DNA of 64,000 bases from an uncultured Sutterella sp. (GCA_902463725.1 CABQGK010000009.1:1-64000), one strand, 5' to 3'; positions 24,777 to 33,828 are shown, counted from the stretch's first letter. Made by a program: numbers and translations. The notes: a model not told the origin generated them from the letters alone.

Positions 24777-27197
24777 ATGTTATTTACTGAAGAGTGGCTT
24801 CGAGAGTATGTGAACCCTGCACTCAGCACAGAAGATCTCGCAGAAACGCTCACCATGTCTGGGTTGGAGGTCGAGGAAGTGACACCGCTCGCTCCGGCCT
24901 TTTCCGGTGTGGTTGTTGCCGAGGTGTTGAGCTGCCGTGATCATGAAAATTCAGATCATCTGCACGTCTGTGAGGTGGATGCTGGCACGGGTGAACGCTT
25001 GCAGATTGTGTGTGGCGCGCCGAATGTTCGTGCGGGCATCAAAGTGCCGTGCGCGCTCATTGGAGCGGAGCTACCTGGTGGCTTTACGATTAAGAAGTCG
25101 AAACTTCGTGGCGAACTCTCCTGCGGGATGCTTTGCTCTGCGCGTGAACTCGGCGTAAGTGAGGATCATGAAGGCCTTTGGATTCTGCCTGCGGACGCGC
25201 CGGTTGGCATGAATATTCGCGACTATGCCAAGCTTGACGGCTCGCGCATTGAGATTAAGTTGACCCCGAATCGCGGCGATGCACTTAGTCTGATTGGCGT
25301 GGCGCGCGATCTGCATGCAGCGACGGGGGCGCCGTTGCACTTACCTGAAATGAAGCCGGTGGTGTCTACCTGTGAATGCCGCCTGCCTGTCAAGGTTGAA
25401 GCTGCTGATCTTTGTGGTCGCTTTACGGGCCGTGTGATTCGCGGTCTAAATCCCAACGCGGAAACGCCAGCGTGGATGGTTCGTCGCTTAGAGGCCTCAG
25501 GCTTGCGCCATATCTCAGCGCTGGTGGATATTTCGAACTATGTGATGCTCGAGCTCGGTCGCCCATCACACTTTTTCGATCTTGCCAAGCTTAAGCACGG
25601 TGCATTGACTGTGCGTTGGGCTCGTGAAGGCGAGTCCGTCCAACTGCTTAATGGGCAGAGCGTTGCGCTTGATCCCTATTTTGGTGTGATTGCTGATGGG
25701 GATACGCCTGAATGCATCGCGGGCATCATGGGGGGAGAATTGAGTAGCATCTCGTCGACGACGACGGATCTCTTCATTGAAATGGCGTTCTGGCATCCTG
25801 TAGCGATTCAGGGCCGTTGCCGCCGTCTCAATTTCTCCACGGATGCCGCCTACCGTTTTGAGCGTGGTGTGGACTTTGCGAGCAACGTCGAACACATGGA
25901 GTACATCACGCGTTTAGTGCTCGACATTTGTGGCACGGCCGAGACGAAAGTTGGACCGGTCGACGACCAAGTGATTCAGCTACCGGAACGTCGTCAGGTT
26001 CAAATGCGAGTGGCTCGCTGCCGCAAGGTCGTCGGTATTGATATTCCTGTGCCCGTGATGCAGGACACGTTTAAGCGTCTTGGCTTTGAATACACGTTTG
26101 ACGGGGAGGTCTTTACGGTCTCGGCACCAAGCTACCGTTTCGATATTGAGATCGAGGAAGATCTCATCGAAGAAGTGGCTCGTCTCTATGGCTACGAAAA
26201 GCTTCCCGATCGTCCACCGCTTGCACGCATTGCGATGAAGAGCCGCCGAGAAGATACTCGTTCGAACCATGATTTGCGCCGCACACTGGCCGGGTTAGGC
26301 TATCAAGAGCTCATCAACTTCTCGTTTGTGCCTGAGCAGTGGGAAGTGGACTTTGCTGGTAACAGCCATCCCATCCGATTGCTGAATCCGATTGCCTCGC
26401 AACTCTCAGTGATGCGCACGCAGCTCATCGGTGGATTGGTGGACATTCTTAAATACAACCTCAACCGTAAAGCAGAACGCGTTCGTCTCTTTGAGCTTGG
26501 GCGCGTCTTCCTACCGGATCCCACGGTCAATGATGGCCCGTGGTCGGTTAAGGGTATTAACCAGCCGCAGCGCATTGCGGGTCTTGCTTACGGTAGTGCT
26601 GATGATGAGCAGTGGGGCGTTAAGAGCCGCGCAGTAGATTTCTTCGACGTCAAGGGTGATGTGGAGCGCTTGATCGCGCCGCTTAACGCTCGATTCAAAC
26701 GTGAGGAGTTTGTTGCGTTGCATCCTGGGCGTTCCGCCTCGATTTATGTTGGCGAGCGTCGTGTTGGTTTTATTGGCGAATTGCATCCTCGTCTCGTGCA
26801 GCAGTACGCACTGCCGCAGGCGCCGGTTGTCTTTGAGCTCGATGTCGAACCGTTGACGGCACTCTTTTTGCCTCGCTACATGCCAGTGAGTAAATTCCAG
26901 CCGATGCGTCGTGATATCGCAGTGGTGGTACCCGCTGAACTCGAGGTCAAGGTGCTGATGGATGCGATTGCCGCTGCCCGTCTCGGTGACGTGCGTTGCG
27001 CCCCCGTTTCGGCGGTGAACCTCTTTGACGTGTATCGCCCCACTGACGATGCGCACAAGGCGGAGAAGAGTCTTGCCTTTGCGCTTGAGCTCACGAGCCG
27101 TGACCCAGACGAAGCGCTCAGCGATGTGCAAGCCGATGAGGCGGTGCAAGGGATTATCGATGCGCTTTCTCAAAAGGGTGCACGTTTGCGTAGCTGA
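24777..27197 (+). CDS. pheT: Phenylalanyl-tRNA synthetase beta subunit
   Basis: The product is 806 aa, normal length. It carries the N-terminal EMAP/tRNA-binding domain (about 40-150), the B3/B4 editing module (about 210-390), the B5 domain, the catalytic-like core and a C-terminal ferredoxin-fold anticodon-binding domain (SKFQPMRRDIAVVVPAELEV, about 705-800). Editing removes Tyr mischarged on tRNA-Phe. It starts 29 bases after pheS. Confidence 0.96.
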   Translation: MLFTEEWLREYVNPALSTEDLAETLTMSGLEVEEVTPLAPAFSGVVVAEVLSCRDHENSDHLHVCEVDAGTGERLQIVCGAPNVRAGIKVPCALIGAELPGGFTIKKSKLRGELSCGMLCSARELGVSEDHEGLWILPADAPVGMNIRDYAKLDGSRIEIKLTPNRGDALSLIGVARDLHAATGAPLHLPEMKPVVSTCECRLPVKVEAADLCGRFTGRVIRGLNPNAETPAWMVRRLEASGLRHISALVDISNYVMLELGRPSHFFDLAKLKHGALTVRWAREGESVQLLNGQSVALDPYFGVIADGDTPECIAGIMGGELSSISSTTTDLFIEMAFWHPVAIQGRCRRLNFSTDAAYRFERGVDFASNVEHMEYITRLVLDICGTAETKVGPVDDQVIQLPERRQVQMRVARCRKVVGIDIPVPVMQDTFKRLGFEYTFDGEVFTVSAPSYRFDIEIEEDLIEEVARLYGYEKLPDRPPLARIAMKSRREDTRSNHDLRRTLAGLGYQELINFSFVPEQWEVDFAGNSHPIRLLNPIASQLSVMRTQLIGGLVDILKYNLNRKAERVRLFELGRVFLPDPTVNDGPWSVKGINQPQRIAGLAYGSADDEQWGVKSRAVDFFDVKGDVERLIAPLNARFKREEFVALHPGRSASIYVGERRVGFIGELHPRLVQQYALPQAPVVFELDVEPLTALFLPRYMPVSKFQPMRRDIAVVVPAELEVKVLMDAIAAARLGDVRCAPVSAVNLFDVYRPTDDAHKAEKSLAFALELTSRDPDEALSDVQADEAVQGIIDALSQKGARLRS

Positions 27198-27341
27198 GTT
27201 CTAACGGATCTCACCCTGTATAGGGGGCAATGTGCTGGCAAGGCTTGCGCAGCGCCCCTTGAGACCCTTTCATGTTTTATCTGGAGTGGCACGTGCTTGC
27301 ACTTCAGAGCCCGTTCAACCATTGAACTACAGAACTTATTT

Positions 27342-27707
27342 ATGAATACAGAAGAAACCTACGATTCCACCGAAGATGAAGATACCGTGTCTGGCACCTT
27401 CACCAAGACGGAAATGGTGGAGCATGTTGCGGCCGAGTTCAACCTTGAAAAAAACATTGCCCGCCATCTCGTGGATTCGATTTTTGAGGAAATCATGTTT
27501 GCACTCGCTAACGGCAACACAGTCAAGGTGCCGGGCTTGGGTAACTTCATGGTTCGCAGCAAAAAGGCTCGTCCTGGTCGTAATATGAAGACGGGACAGG
27601 TTGTGACGATCGGCGAACGCCGCGTCGTCTCCTTCCGTAGCTCTGGTCTACTCAACCAACGCACAAGTAGCAACCTTGTGGATGAGGCTGAACCATCCAA
27701 GGCTTAA
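27342..27707 (+). CDS. ihfA: Integration host factor alpha subunit with acidic N-terminal extension
   Basis: The product is 121 aa from the ATG at 27342. The HU/IHF fold begins at about residue 20 (TFTKTEMVEHVAAEFNLEKN), with the DNA-intercalating arm GRNMKTGQVVTIGERRVVSFRSS. The usual protein starts close to the first helix. Here about 19 extra residues, strongly acidic (ETYDSTEDEDT), come first. A TTG at 27297 with GGAG 10 bases upstream is an alternative start that would add 15 more residues; the ATG has no clear ribosome site. Position after pheT is classic for ihfA. Confidence 0.9.
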   Translation: MNTEETYDSTEDEDTVSGTFTKTEMVEHVAAEFNLEKNIARHLVDSIFEEIMFALANGNTVKVPGLGNFMVRSKKARPGRNMKTGQVVTIGERRVVSFRSSGLLNQRTSSNLVDEAEPSKA

Positions 27708-27791
27708 AGTGCAGTAGGGTATCCCCTAAAGAGGGTATTTTTGTGTAATACCTTTCCTTTCTGGGCGCTCTGCTATATACTTTCAAGTCTC

Positions 27792-27869
<78 letters not shown>

Positions 27870-27881
27870 GAATCCAGGAAA

Positions 27882-27917
27882 GAGGTAGTTTCAGTATCGA
27901 AGCTGCCTCTTTTTTTG
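27882..27917 (+). terminator. Rho-independent terminator after tRNA-Pro
   Basis: GAGGTAGTTTC pairs with GAAGCTGCCTC (two G-T pairs), then T8. Confidence 0.85.
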
Positions 27918-28092
27918 TGCGTTAAGGTGTTGTTCGTCTCTTTGACAGAGCGTTGGGCAAGATATGCGTTACTTGTGAGATCGCCTTTGACGCAATCTGG
28001 CATGCACTCGGCCATGCACTAGACATAAGGTAAGTTGCTGAGTCTGCCCGACTGAGACCAAATTTTCTTAGAAAAAACTCCCCCTCTGTTTT

Positions 28093-28126
28093 GTTGATGG
28101 TACATAATTTGTTACACGCCATCAAC
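28093..28126. repeat. Inverted repeat upstream of the permease
   Basis: GTTGATGG and CCATCAAC are perfect 8-base arms 18 bases apart, around an AT-rich ATAATTT that may be a -10. It may be an operator or a leader hairpin. The stretch 27918-28198 otherwise shows only a short tandem repeat of GGCATGCACT/GGCCATGCACT (about 27990-28012). Confidence 0.3.
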
Positions 28127-28198
28127 ACACCCCCGCTTTGCTGCTCGTACGACTCAACGATGTTCGCCATGCGCGGCAAGCAGATCCAAGGAGGCTAT

Positions 28199-29506
28199 GT
28201 GGAGCTACTTCTCAATCCAATCATCATTTCCGTGGTGCTCTTATGCATCCTCTGTCTAGCGAAGGTCAATGTACTGCTCGCACTCTTGATCTCTGCCATT
28301 GCCGCAGGGCTAACGGGGGGTCTAGGACTCACTAAGTCCATGGAAATTCTCACCAACGGTTTTAGTGCCAATTCCACGACGGCGCTTTCCTACATTCTTC
28401 TCGGCACGTTTGCAGTGGCCATTGCCCAAACGGGGCTCATGCAGATGTTGGTTCACTGGATTGGCCGCCATGTGGGCACGAAGCCAAAGATCTTCTGCTT
28501 CATCATTGCCTTTATTGCCTGCCTATCGCAGAACGTTATTCCGGTTCACATTGCGTTTATTCCGCTTCTTATTCCCCCCTTGCTCTCGCTCATGAACAAG
28601 ATGAAGCTAGATCGTCGTGCGGTTGCATGCGCACTCGGCTTTGGGCTGACAGCGCCGTATGTATCGCTACCCGTGGGCTTTGGGCTCATCTTCCAAGGGA
28701 TCGTTGCCAATAGCATGACCGATAACGGGATGGCAACAACGGTCTCCGATGTTGCTCAGGTGGCGTGGATCGCAGGCTTGGCGATGTTGTTTGGCTTGAC
28801 TGTCTCTGTGGTGCTCTATGGACGGGCTCGCACCTATCAGGACATTGCGTTACCTGGTGCAGCCACGCACAGCGATGAGGATCTCTCCTTTAATCGCAAA
28901 CACATTGCCACGCTAGTGGCCATTCTTGCAGCAGTGGCTGTGCAGCTCACCCTAGAGAGTCTGCCGCTCGCGGCACTATTTGGTCTCGTGGTGATGTTTG
29001 TGGGCGGCGCTTTCCGTTTTGACAAATTGGACGATCACATCTCGAGCGGTATCTCCATGATGGGATTGATTGCCTTTGTGATGCTGATCGCTGGTGGTTA
29101 TGCGGCAATTCTCAAAGGTACGAACGCTGTGCCCACGCTTGTGGAAAGTGTTGTGCCGCTCATTGGTTCGAACAAGTGGGTGGCGGCCACCATCATCACG
29201 AGTATCGGGTTGCTGGTAACCATGGGTATCGGCACGAGTTTTGGTACCGTGCCAATTTTGGCGGTCATCTATGTGCCGCTTTGCTCTGCTGTTGGCTTTT
29301 CAGTGCCTGCGACGATCTTGCTGATGACGATTGCTGGTGCGCTCGGCGATGCGGGTTCACCCGCTTCGGACAGTACATTGGGACCGACGAGCGGTCTGAA
29401 TGCCGATGGACAACACAACCATATTTGGGATACGTGTGTGCCGACCTTTTTGGCCTATAACGTACCACTCTTAATTGCTGGCATTGTGGTTTCGCAATTC
29501 ATCTAA
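28199..29506 (+). CDS. Na+/H+ antiporter (NhaC/YuiF-like) family permease
   Basis: The product is 435 aa and very hydrophobic, with about 11-12 transmembrane helices and a re-entrant GSPASDSTLGPTSGLNADGQHNHIWD segment near the C terminus, as in the bacterial Na+/H+ antiporter and amino-acid permease-like family. The substrate cannot be read from sequence. The GTG at 28199 is chosen because AAGGAGG stands 4 bases before it; upstream in-frame ATGs lack a ribosome site and encode a non-hydrophobic tail. It stands alone between tRNA-Pro and its own terminator. Confidence 0.8.
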   Translation: MELLLNPIIISVVLLCILCLAKVNVLLALLISAIAAGLTGGLGLTKSMEILTNGFSANSTTALSYILLGTFAVAIAQTGLMQMLVHWIGRHVGTKPKIFCFIIAFIACLSQNVIPVHIAFIPLLIPPLLSLMNKMKLDRRAVACALGFGLTAPYVSLPVGFGLIFQGIVANSMTDNGMATTVSDVAQVAWIAGLAMLFGLTVSVVLYGRARTYQDIALPGAATHSDEDLSFNRKHIATLVAILAAVAVQLTLESLPLAALFGLVVMFVGGAFRFDKLDDHISSGISMMGLIAFVMLIAGGYAAILKGTNAVPTLVESVVPLIGSNKWVAATIITSIGLLVTMGIGTSFGTVPILAVIYVPLCSAVGFSVPATILLMTIAGALGDAGSPASDSTLGPTSGLNADGQHNHIWDTCVPTFLAYNVPLLIAGIVVSQFI

Positions 29507-29521
29507 CGCATAAGCCGTTTG

Positions 29522-29564
29522 AAAGGGCGCGACACTCAGCGCATGAGTGTGAGCGCCCTTTTTT
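29522..29564 (+). terminator. Rho-independent terminator after permease gene
   Basis: AAAGGGCGC pairs with GCGCCCTTT, with an inner ACACTC/GAGTGT stem, followed by a T run. Confidence 0.85.
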
Positions 29565-29707
29565 CTGAGCGCAAAACGGGAATTCTGACCGTGGTGATGA
29601 GCAAGACTCTCGCGCATAGCGCGCCGCTTGATCGGTAGCGGGCAGGGGGCGAGCAGAGCGACGCGTCGTGGCTATATTGAGGTGCTTGGCGTTGCTCCAT
29701 AAGGAGC

Positions 29708-29892
29708 AAAAAAAACGGCGTACCACCCTGTTAGGGTACGCCGCCGAAAAATTCCAGAAACTCACCTGCATCATCGTCCAAGCCTGAATCAGCAGTGCCT
29801 GTGTTCGTTGCAGACCTCTCAGCAACTATGTGAACACTGACCGTTTCTTGATGAGTAAATAGTATCGGCAAAAATTGAGATCGTGTTTAAGG
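29708..29892 (-). ncRNA. Candidate small RNA, possibly FNR-controlled
   Basis: On the minus strand a transcript of roughly 185 bases can be drawn. An FNR-like box is centred at 29933.5, an AT-rich -10 (TTATTT) lies near 29901-29896, and a start near 29890 follows. A strong hairpin has GTGTTC and GTTGC pairing with GCAAC and GAACAC (29837-29801) around a 10-base loop TGAGAGGTCT. A textbook terminator follows: CGGCGTACC/GGTACGCCG (29743-29716) then T8. No larger gene reads through it. Layout and size resemble anaerobically induced sRNAs such as FnrS or AniS, but no sequence homology is claimed. A 46-codon open frame runs through the same RNA and is listed separately. Confidence 0.5.
29731..29871 (-). 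CDS. Possible 46-aa ORF inside the small-RNA candidate
   Basis: From a TTG at 29871 the frame encodes 46 residues ending LDDDAGEFLEFFGGVP, and stops in the loop of the terminator hairpin. The acidic/aromatic C terminus looks coding-like. However, there is no Shine-Dalgarno before the TTG and no ATG or GTG in frame. The RNA could be non-coding, coding or both. Confidence 0.2.
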   Translation of the reverse strand: MPILFTHQETVSVHIVAERSATNTGTADSGLDDDAGEFLEFFGGVP

Positions 29893-29926
29893 TTTAAATA
29901 AGAAACGGTTAATTCTGTGCAAATTG

Positions 29927-29940
29927 TTGACGTGCATCAA
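29927..29940 (-). promoter_or_regulatory. FNR-like box
   Basis: On the minus strand the site reads TTGAT-GCAC-GTCAA, one mismatch from TTGAT-N4-ATCAA. Its centre is about 42-44 bases before the proposed start of the minus-strand RNA, the class II activator position. On the plus strand no -10 is found at the matching distance, so control of surE is less likely. Confidence 0.5.
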
Positions 29941-30084
29941 TGAAATAATGGATGCACTTGACCTAGGCCAGCAGGTTTAGTGCTCATGATGGTGTTTTCG
30001 TGGGCTTTCGCAAGCAGGAGAGGAATTCTGACCGTGATATGATCGAGGCTCTTAAATGGAGACAACCAAACGGAACGAGTGAGC

Positions 30085-30858
30085 ATGCATATTTTGGTTT
30101 CAAACGACGATGGGTATCGTGCGCCTGGGATCGCCGCCTTGGCCAAGGCAATGCGACGCTTTGGTCGGGTGACTGTCGTGGCACCAGAGTCCAATCATTC
30201 GGGCGCGTCCAACTCGCTCACCCTTAACCGGCCTCTGACCGTTGAGCATACCGACGGTGACAGCCTTTACGTGGTGAGTGGTACACCGAGCGACTGTGTG
30301 CATGTGGCGCTCACGGGGCTACTTGAAGATAAGCCTGATATTGTCGTCTCTGGCATCAATTGTGGTGCCAACATGGGAGACGATACGATGTATTCTGGGA
30401 CGGTTGCAGCAGCCATTGAAGGCTACCTCTTTGGCATTCCATCCTTTGCCTTTTCGCAGATTGACAAGGGGTGGAGCGAGTTAGAGAGCGCGGCGCAGAT
30501 GGCTCAACTGATCATTGAGCGGTATTTAGAGTCCCGAGAAAACACCCGTGCAGTGCTATTAAACGTTAATATTCCCAATATGCCGCTTGAAGCCCTACAA
30601 GGGATTTTGAGCACGCGTCTGGGAAAGAGACAATCCGCGGGGTCTGTCATCCGTGAAATGAGTCCGAGAGGTTTCCCTGTTTATTGGATGGGTCCTGCGG
30701 GAATTCCTGCGGACGATTCAGAGGGAACGGATTTTTGGGCGACCAACCATGGTTTCGTGTCGGTGTCTCCATTGCAGATCGATTTGACTGCACACGCTCA
30801 GATACAAATGGTGGGAGACTGGTTGCAGGCTCCTCTGCGGCAAAAGGAAATGGATTAG
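30085..30858 (+). CDS. surE: 5'/3'-nucleotidase SurE
   Basis: The product is 257 aa. Metal-site motif SNDDGYRAPGI (about 6-16), APESNHSGASNSLT and VSGINCGANMGDDTMYSGTVAAA are all intact. It dephosphorylates nucleoside monophosphates (survival protein E). The ATG at 30085 or a GTG two codons upstream could start it; GGAACGAG lies just before. It is followed after 2 bases by nlpD. The pcm gene normally between them is absent. Confidence 0.94.
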   Translation: MHILVSNDDGYRAPGIAALAKAMRRFGRVTVVAPESNHSGASNSLTLNRPLTVEHTDGDSLYVVSGTPSDCVHVALTGLLEDKPDIVVSGINCGANMGDDTMYSGTVAAAIEGYLFGIPSFAFSQIDKGWSELESAAQMAQLIIERYLESRENTRAVLLNVNIPNMPLEALQGILSTRLGKRQSAGSVIREMSPRGFPVYWMGPAGIPADDSEGTDFWATNHGFVSVSPLQIDLTAHAQIQMVGDWLQAPLRQKEMD

Positions 30859-30860
30859 CT

Positions 30861-31781
30861 ATGAAAAAGAACTTACTCTGGCTCACTCTGGTCGGCACCA
30901 TGGTTGTGCTTGCTGGGTGTTCTACTTCACCGCGCAAGCCGGCGGTTGTTGTTGATAAATCGACCTACGCACAGCCGAGTGAGGCCCAGCAGACGCTGAT
31001 TGATGCTGAGCAAAAGCGCCTTGCTGCGCTGGCATCGGGACAGTCCTACACCGTGCGCCAAGGCGATACGCTCTACAGCATCGCCATGCGACATGGCCTC
31101 TCTGTTAACGAACTCAAGACGATTAACAACATTTCCGATCCCACTCAGATTAAACCAGGGCAAGTGCTGGCGCTGAGTCGTAATGTGCGTACGCCCTATG
31201 AAGCGGATACCCCCTCGGACGTGCGTGTGACGCCGATTGCTGTGCCGCACCCGAGCACGCACGCTTCCGCGCTACCAACACAGTCCAGTACTGTGCATAG
31301 CGCAGCGCCTTCCACGACGACGGACAGCGCCAGTAGTGCTCGTAGCAGTAGTGTGAGCACTCAGCCGGAAACGCAAAACGTCAGCGCTAAGGCACAGTCG
31401 AGCGCTCAAACGACACTTGGCCCGGTGTCAGGCTCTCGGATGATTTGGCCGATCAAGGGTAAAGTGCTAGCCGACTATAAGAAAACTGGCAAGGGACTCG
31501 ACATTGCGGGTACCAAGGGTGATGTGGTGGTTGCGGCCATGGACGGGGACGTTCTCTTTGTGGGTGTTGTGAAGGGTTACGGTAATCTTGTCATCGTGAA
31601 ACACTCCCCGACGCTTGTGACCGCCTACGGCAACAATGATCGCGTGACGGTGACGAATGGTACTCATGTCAAGGCTGGGCAGAAGATTGCTGAGCTCGGT
31701 CTTGCAGACGGAACGCCTGCTTTGCGCTTTGAAGTGCGCGAAAAGGGTAAGCCCGTCGATCCGATGCAGTACCTTCCGTAA
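30861..31781 (+). CDS. nlpD: NlpD-like lipoprotein (LysM + degenerate M23)
   Basis: The product is 306 aa. It has a lipoprotein signal with lipobox LAGC (Cys about 20) and a LysM domain (SYTVRQGDTLYSIAMRHGLSVNELKTINN, about 61-105). A Ser/Thr-rich low-complexity linker (about 120-195) leads to a C-terminal peptidase M23 fold (about 205-306). The zinc ligands are missing (GLDIAG without the usual His, LRFEVRE instead of LHFE), as in NlpD, which does not cleave peptidoglycan itself but activates the amidase AmiC during division. rpoS, its usual downstream partner, is not present; rlmD follows after a terminator. Confidence 0.9.
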   Translation: MKKNLLWLTLVGTMVVLAGCSTSPRKPAVVVDKSTYAQPSEAQQTLIDAEQKRLAALASGQSYTVRQGDTLYSIAMRHGLSVNELKTINNISDPTQIKPGQVLALSRNVRTPYEADTPSDVRVTPIAVPHPSTHASALPTQSSTVHSAAPSTTTDSASSARSSSVSTQPETQNVSAKAQSSAQTTLGPVSGSRMIWPIKGKVLADYKKTGKGLDIAGTKGDVVVAAMDGDVLFVGVVKGYGNLVIVKHSPTLVTAYGNNDRVTVTNGTHVKAGQKIAELGLADGTPALRFEVREKGKPVDPMQYLP

Positions 31782-31840
31782 CGCTTAAGCTAGACCCTGT
31801 CAAGGCGCTTTCTGAGCGCTGAGCGCATGGGCGAGTACGT

Positions 31841-31878
31841 GAAGAGGTTCCTTAAAGACGGGAGCCTCTTCCTTTTTT
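31841..31878 (+). terminator. Rho-independent terminator after nlpD
   Basis: GAAGAGGTTCC pairs with GGAGCCTCTTC (one T-G), then CTTTTTT. Confidence 0.85.
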
Positions 31879-31940
31879 GGATGGGCGGCAGTCAAGAGTA
31901 GCCGCTCTTTGGGAAATTCTCTAATAGAGTGAAATCAACA

Positions 31941-33398
31941 ATGGCAAGACGACAGACGAAGACCCCTGATACCTTTACCGTGGAAGTGTTACGACTCGAT
32001 CAAGAAGGCCGCGGCGTGGCCTACAACGACGGGAAGGTGGCATTTATTGAAGGGGCACTGCCCGGAGAGCTCGTCACCTATGAGCGCATTCGCAATAAGC
32101 CGAGTTTTGAAATGGGGCGTGTGCTCACGGTGCATCGCGAGAGTGTGCTTCGCGTTAAACCACGTTGTCCAAATTTCGGTCATGGCCCAGGGAGCTGTGG
32201 TGGCTGTGCGATGCAACACTTAGAGCCGCGAGCTCAGGTCGCTTTCAAAGAACGCGTACTGCTCGATACACTCTGGCATATTGGACGTGTGAAGCCGGAG
32301 AGTGTATTAACGCCAATTTTTGGCCCGACTTGGCACTATCGACATCGTGCACGTCTTACCGTGCGTAACGTTGCTAAAAAGGGTGGGGTGCTCGTAGGTT
32401 TCCATGAAAAGAGTAGCTCCTACGTGGCCGATATGCGTGAGTGCCATATTCTCACCAAGAATGTCTGTGACATGCTTGAAGCGTTCCGTACACTGGTCGC
32501 TTCTCTCTCCATTTCCGAGCGTATGCCACAAATTGAAGTGGCGGTTGGGGGTGATGGGCACACGGCGCTCGTGTTCCGCGTGCTTGTCGAGCCGAGCGCA
32601 GCCGATATGGAAAAGCTGCTTGCCTTTGGTCAGGCGCACAACGTTGCGATCTGGCTTCAACCGAAGGGGCCAGACTCTGTGTACCCCGTTCACGCAGAAG
32701 ATGCTAAGAAGCTCGGGTTGTCGCTCCCAGAATTTGGGGTTCGCATTGCGTTTAAACCTACCGATTTTACTCAGGTTAACCCTGCGATTAATGAGGTGAT
32801 GGTTGGCCGAGCGGTTCGTCTGCTTGATGTACACCCTGAGCACAAGGTCGCGGACTTTTTCTGTGGGCTGGGGAACTTTACCTTGCCGTTGGCGAGTGTT
32901 GCGGCCCATGTCACGGGCATCGAAGGCTCTGAAGGGCTGGTTGCGCGCGCTCGCCAAGGTGCGCAAGATAACGGGCTCGCTGAGAAAACAGACTTTGTCG
33001 CTCGCAACCTCTTTACATGGAGCGAGAGTGACTGGGAGCAACTCTGGCAGAAACTCGGTGGCATTGATCGCGTATTGATTGATCCGCCGCGTGAAGGGGC
33101 GTTGGCGCTGGCACGCGTCTTGGCGGCGAGTGAGCACCGGCCCGCTCGCGTGGTTTACGTTTCTTGCAACCCTGCGACGCTTGCGCGTGACTGCGCGATT
33201 TTGCACCATGAGGGCGGCTGGCATATCCGTGCCGCGGGCATCATGAATATGTTCCCGCATACTGGGCATGTGGAGTCGATCGCTGTGCTCGAACCGGGGC
33301 CTAAACCCGATCGACTCTCCGAAGAGGCTGAGAGTATTGAACGTCGTATTGCAGCGCAGGGAGACGATCGCCTCACGGAGATGACAGAGCCACAGTAA
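31941..33398 (+). CDS. rlmD: 23S rRNA (uracil-1939-C5)-methyltransferase
   Basis: The product is 485 aa from the ATG at 31941 (a GTG four codons upstream is possible). It has an N-terminal TRAM domain (about 10-65), then the [4Fe-4S] cysteines CPNFGHGPGSCGGC (about 75-88) with a fourth Cys at about 165. The SAM-binding core includes FCGLGNFTLPLA and DPPREGA, and the catalytic cysteine is in YVSCNPATLARD. It methylates U1939 of 23S rRNA. The last 30 residues are an unconserved charged tail. Confidence 0.94.
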   Translation: MARRQTKTPDTFTVEVLRLDQEGRGVAYNDGKVAFIEGALPGELVTYERIRNKPSFEMGRVLTVHRESVLRVKPRCPNFGHGPGSCGGCAMQHLEPRAQVAFKERVLLDTLWHIGRVKPESVLTPIFGPTWHYRHRARLTVRNVAKKGGVLVGFHEKSSSYVADMRECHILTKNVCDMLEAFRTLVASLSISERMPQIEVAVGGDGHTALVFRVLVEPSAADMEKLLAFGQAHNVAIWLQPKGPDSVYPVHAEDAKKLGLSLPEFGVRIAFKPTDFTQVNPAINEVMVGRAVRLLDVHPEHKVADFFCGLGNFTLPLASVAAHVTGIEGSEGLVARARQGAQDNGLAEKTDFVARNLFTWSESDWEQLWQKLGGIDRVLIDPPREGALALARVLAASEHRPARVVYVSCNPATLARDCAILHHEGGWHIRAAGIMNMFPHTGHVESIAVLEPGPKPDRLSEEAESIERRIAAQGDDRLTEMTEPQ

Positions 33399-33512
33399 TG
33401 AGCAGCAACTCACGCATGCTACGCTGAAGCCTTAAGCGAAAGATGGCTGCAACGCTGTCAAGTCATGCTGGTGTGCGTAAAGTTGTATGACCCGTTGAAG
33501 ACTGTACCAGAC

Positions 33513-33551
33513 AAAAGCCTGCTATGGCATATCGATGCTTGGCAGGCTTTT
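33513..33551. terminator. Terminator after rlmD
   Basis: AAAAGCCTGC pairs with GCAGGCTTTT, inner GCAT/ATGC. It is symmetrical and could work in both directions. The rest of the gap up to 33828 is AT-rich promoter territory for the next gene. Confidence 0.75.
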
Positions 33552-33698
33552 GTGCTTTTTGGCAGAAATATTGACTTTATGGCAACAAGAACGAAAAGCA
33601 ATAGTTAATGTATATATTTCGCAAACAAGCAATTTTCAGGCGTTAGCATAAGGGTAGGGAAAATACTTAACGAAAAGAAAGATATGCTTATCTAACCC

Positions 33699-33712
33699 TT
33701 GATGTTAATCAA
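33699..33712. promoter_or_regulatory. FNR-type binding site
   Basis: TTGAT-GTTA-ATCAA is an exact FNR consensus. A start point 41.5 bases downstream of its centre (about 33747) would have TATCAC at 33735-33740 as -10, a plausible class II activated promoter for the flavoprotein gene. Confidence 0.7.
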
Positions 33713-33828
33713 TATGGCTATGAGATAAATGCTTTATCACTAGGTCGTACGGGGTAGTTGTTTAGACAACGTGGGCGACCAACCTACTTCACCCCAAGTA
33801 TTTATGACCTTAAAAGGAGTACAGTCTC

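Noticed and set aside
27990..28012. Short tandem repeat (GGCATGCACT / GGCCATGCACT) as a possible CRISPR or regulatory array
   Set aside because: Only two short imperfect units; no array structure. I saw no CRISPR array, insertion sequence, phage gene or rRNA in the window.
32307..33413. 368-codon minus-strand open frame
   Set aside because: Antisense to rlmD, with no ribosome site and no recognisable domain.
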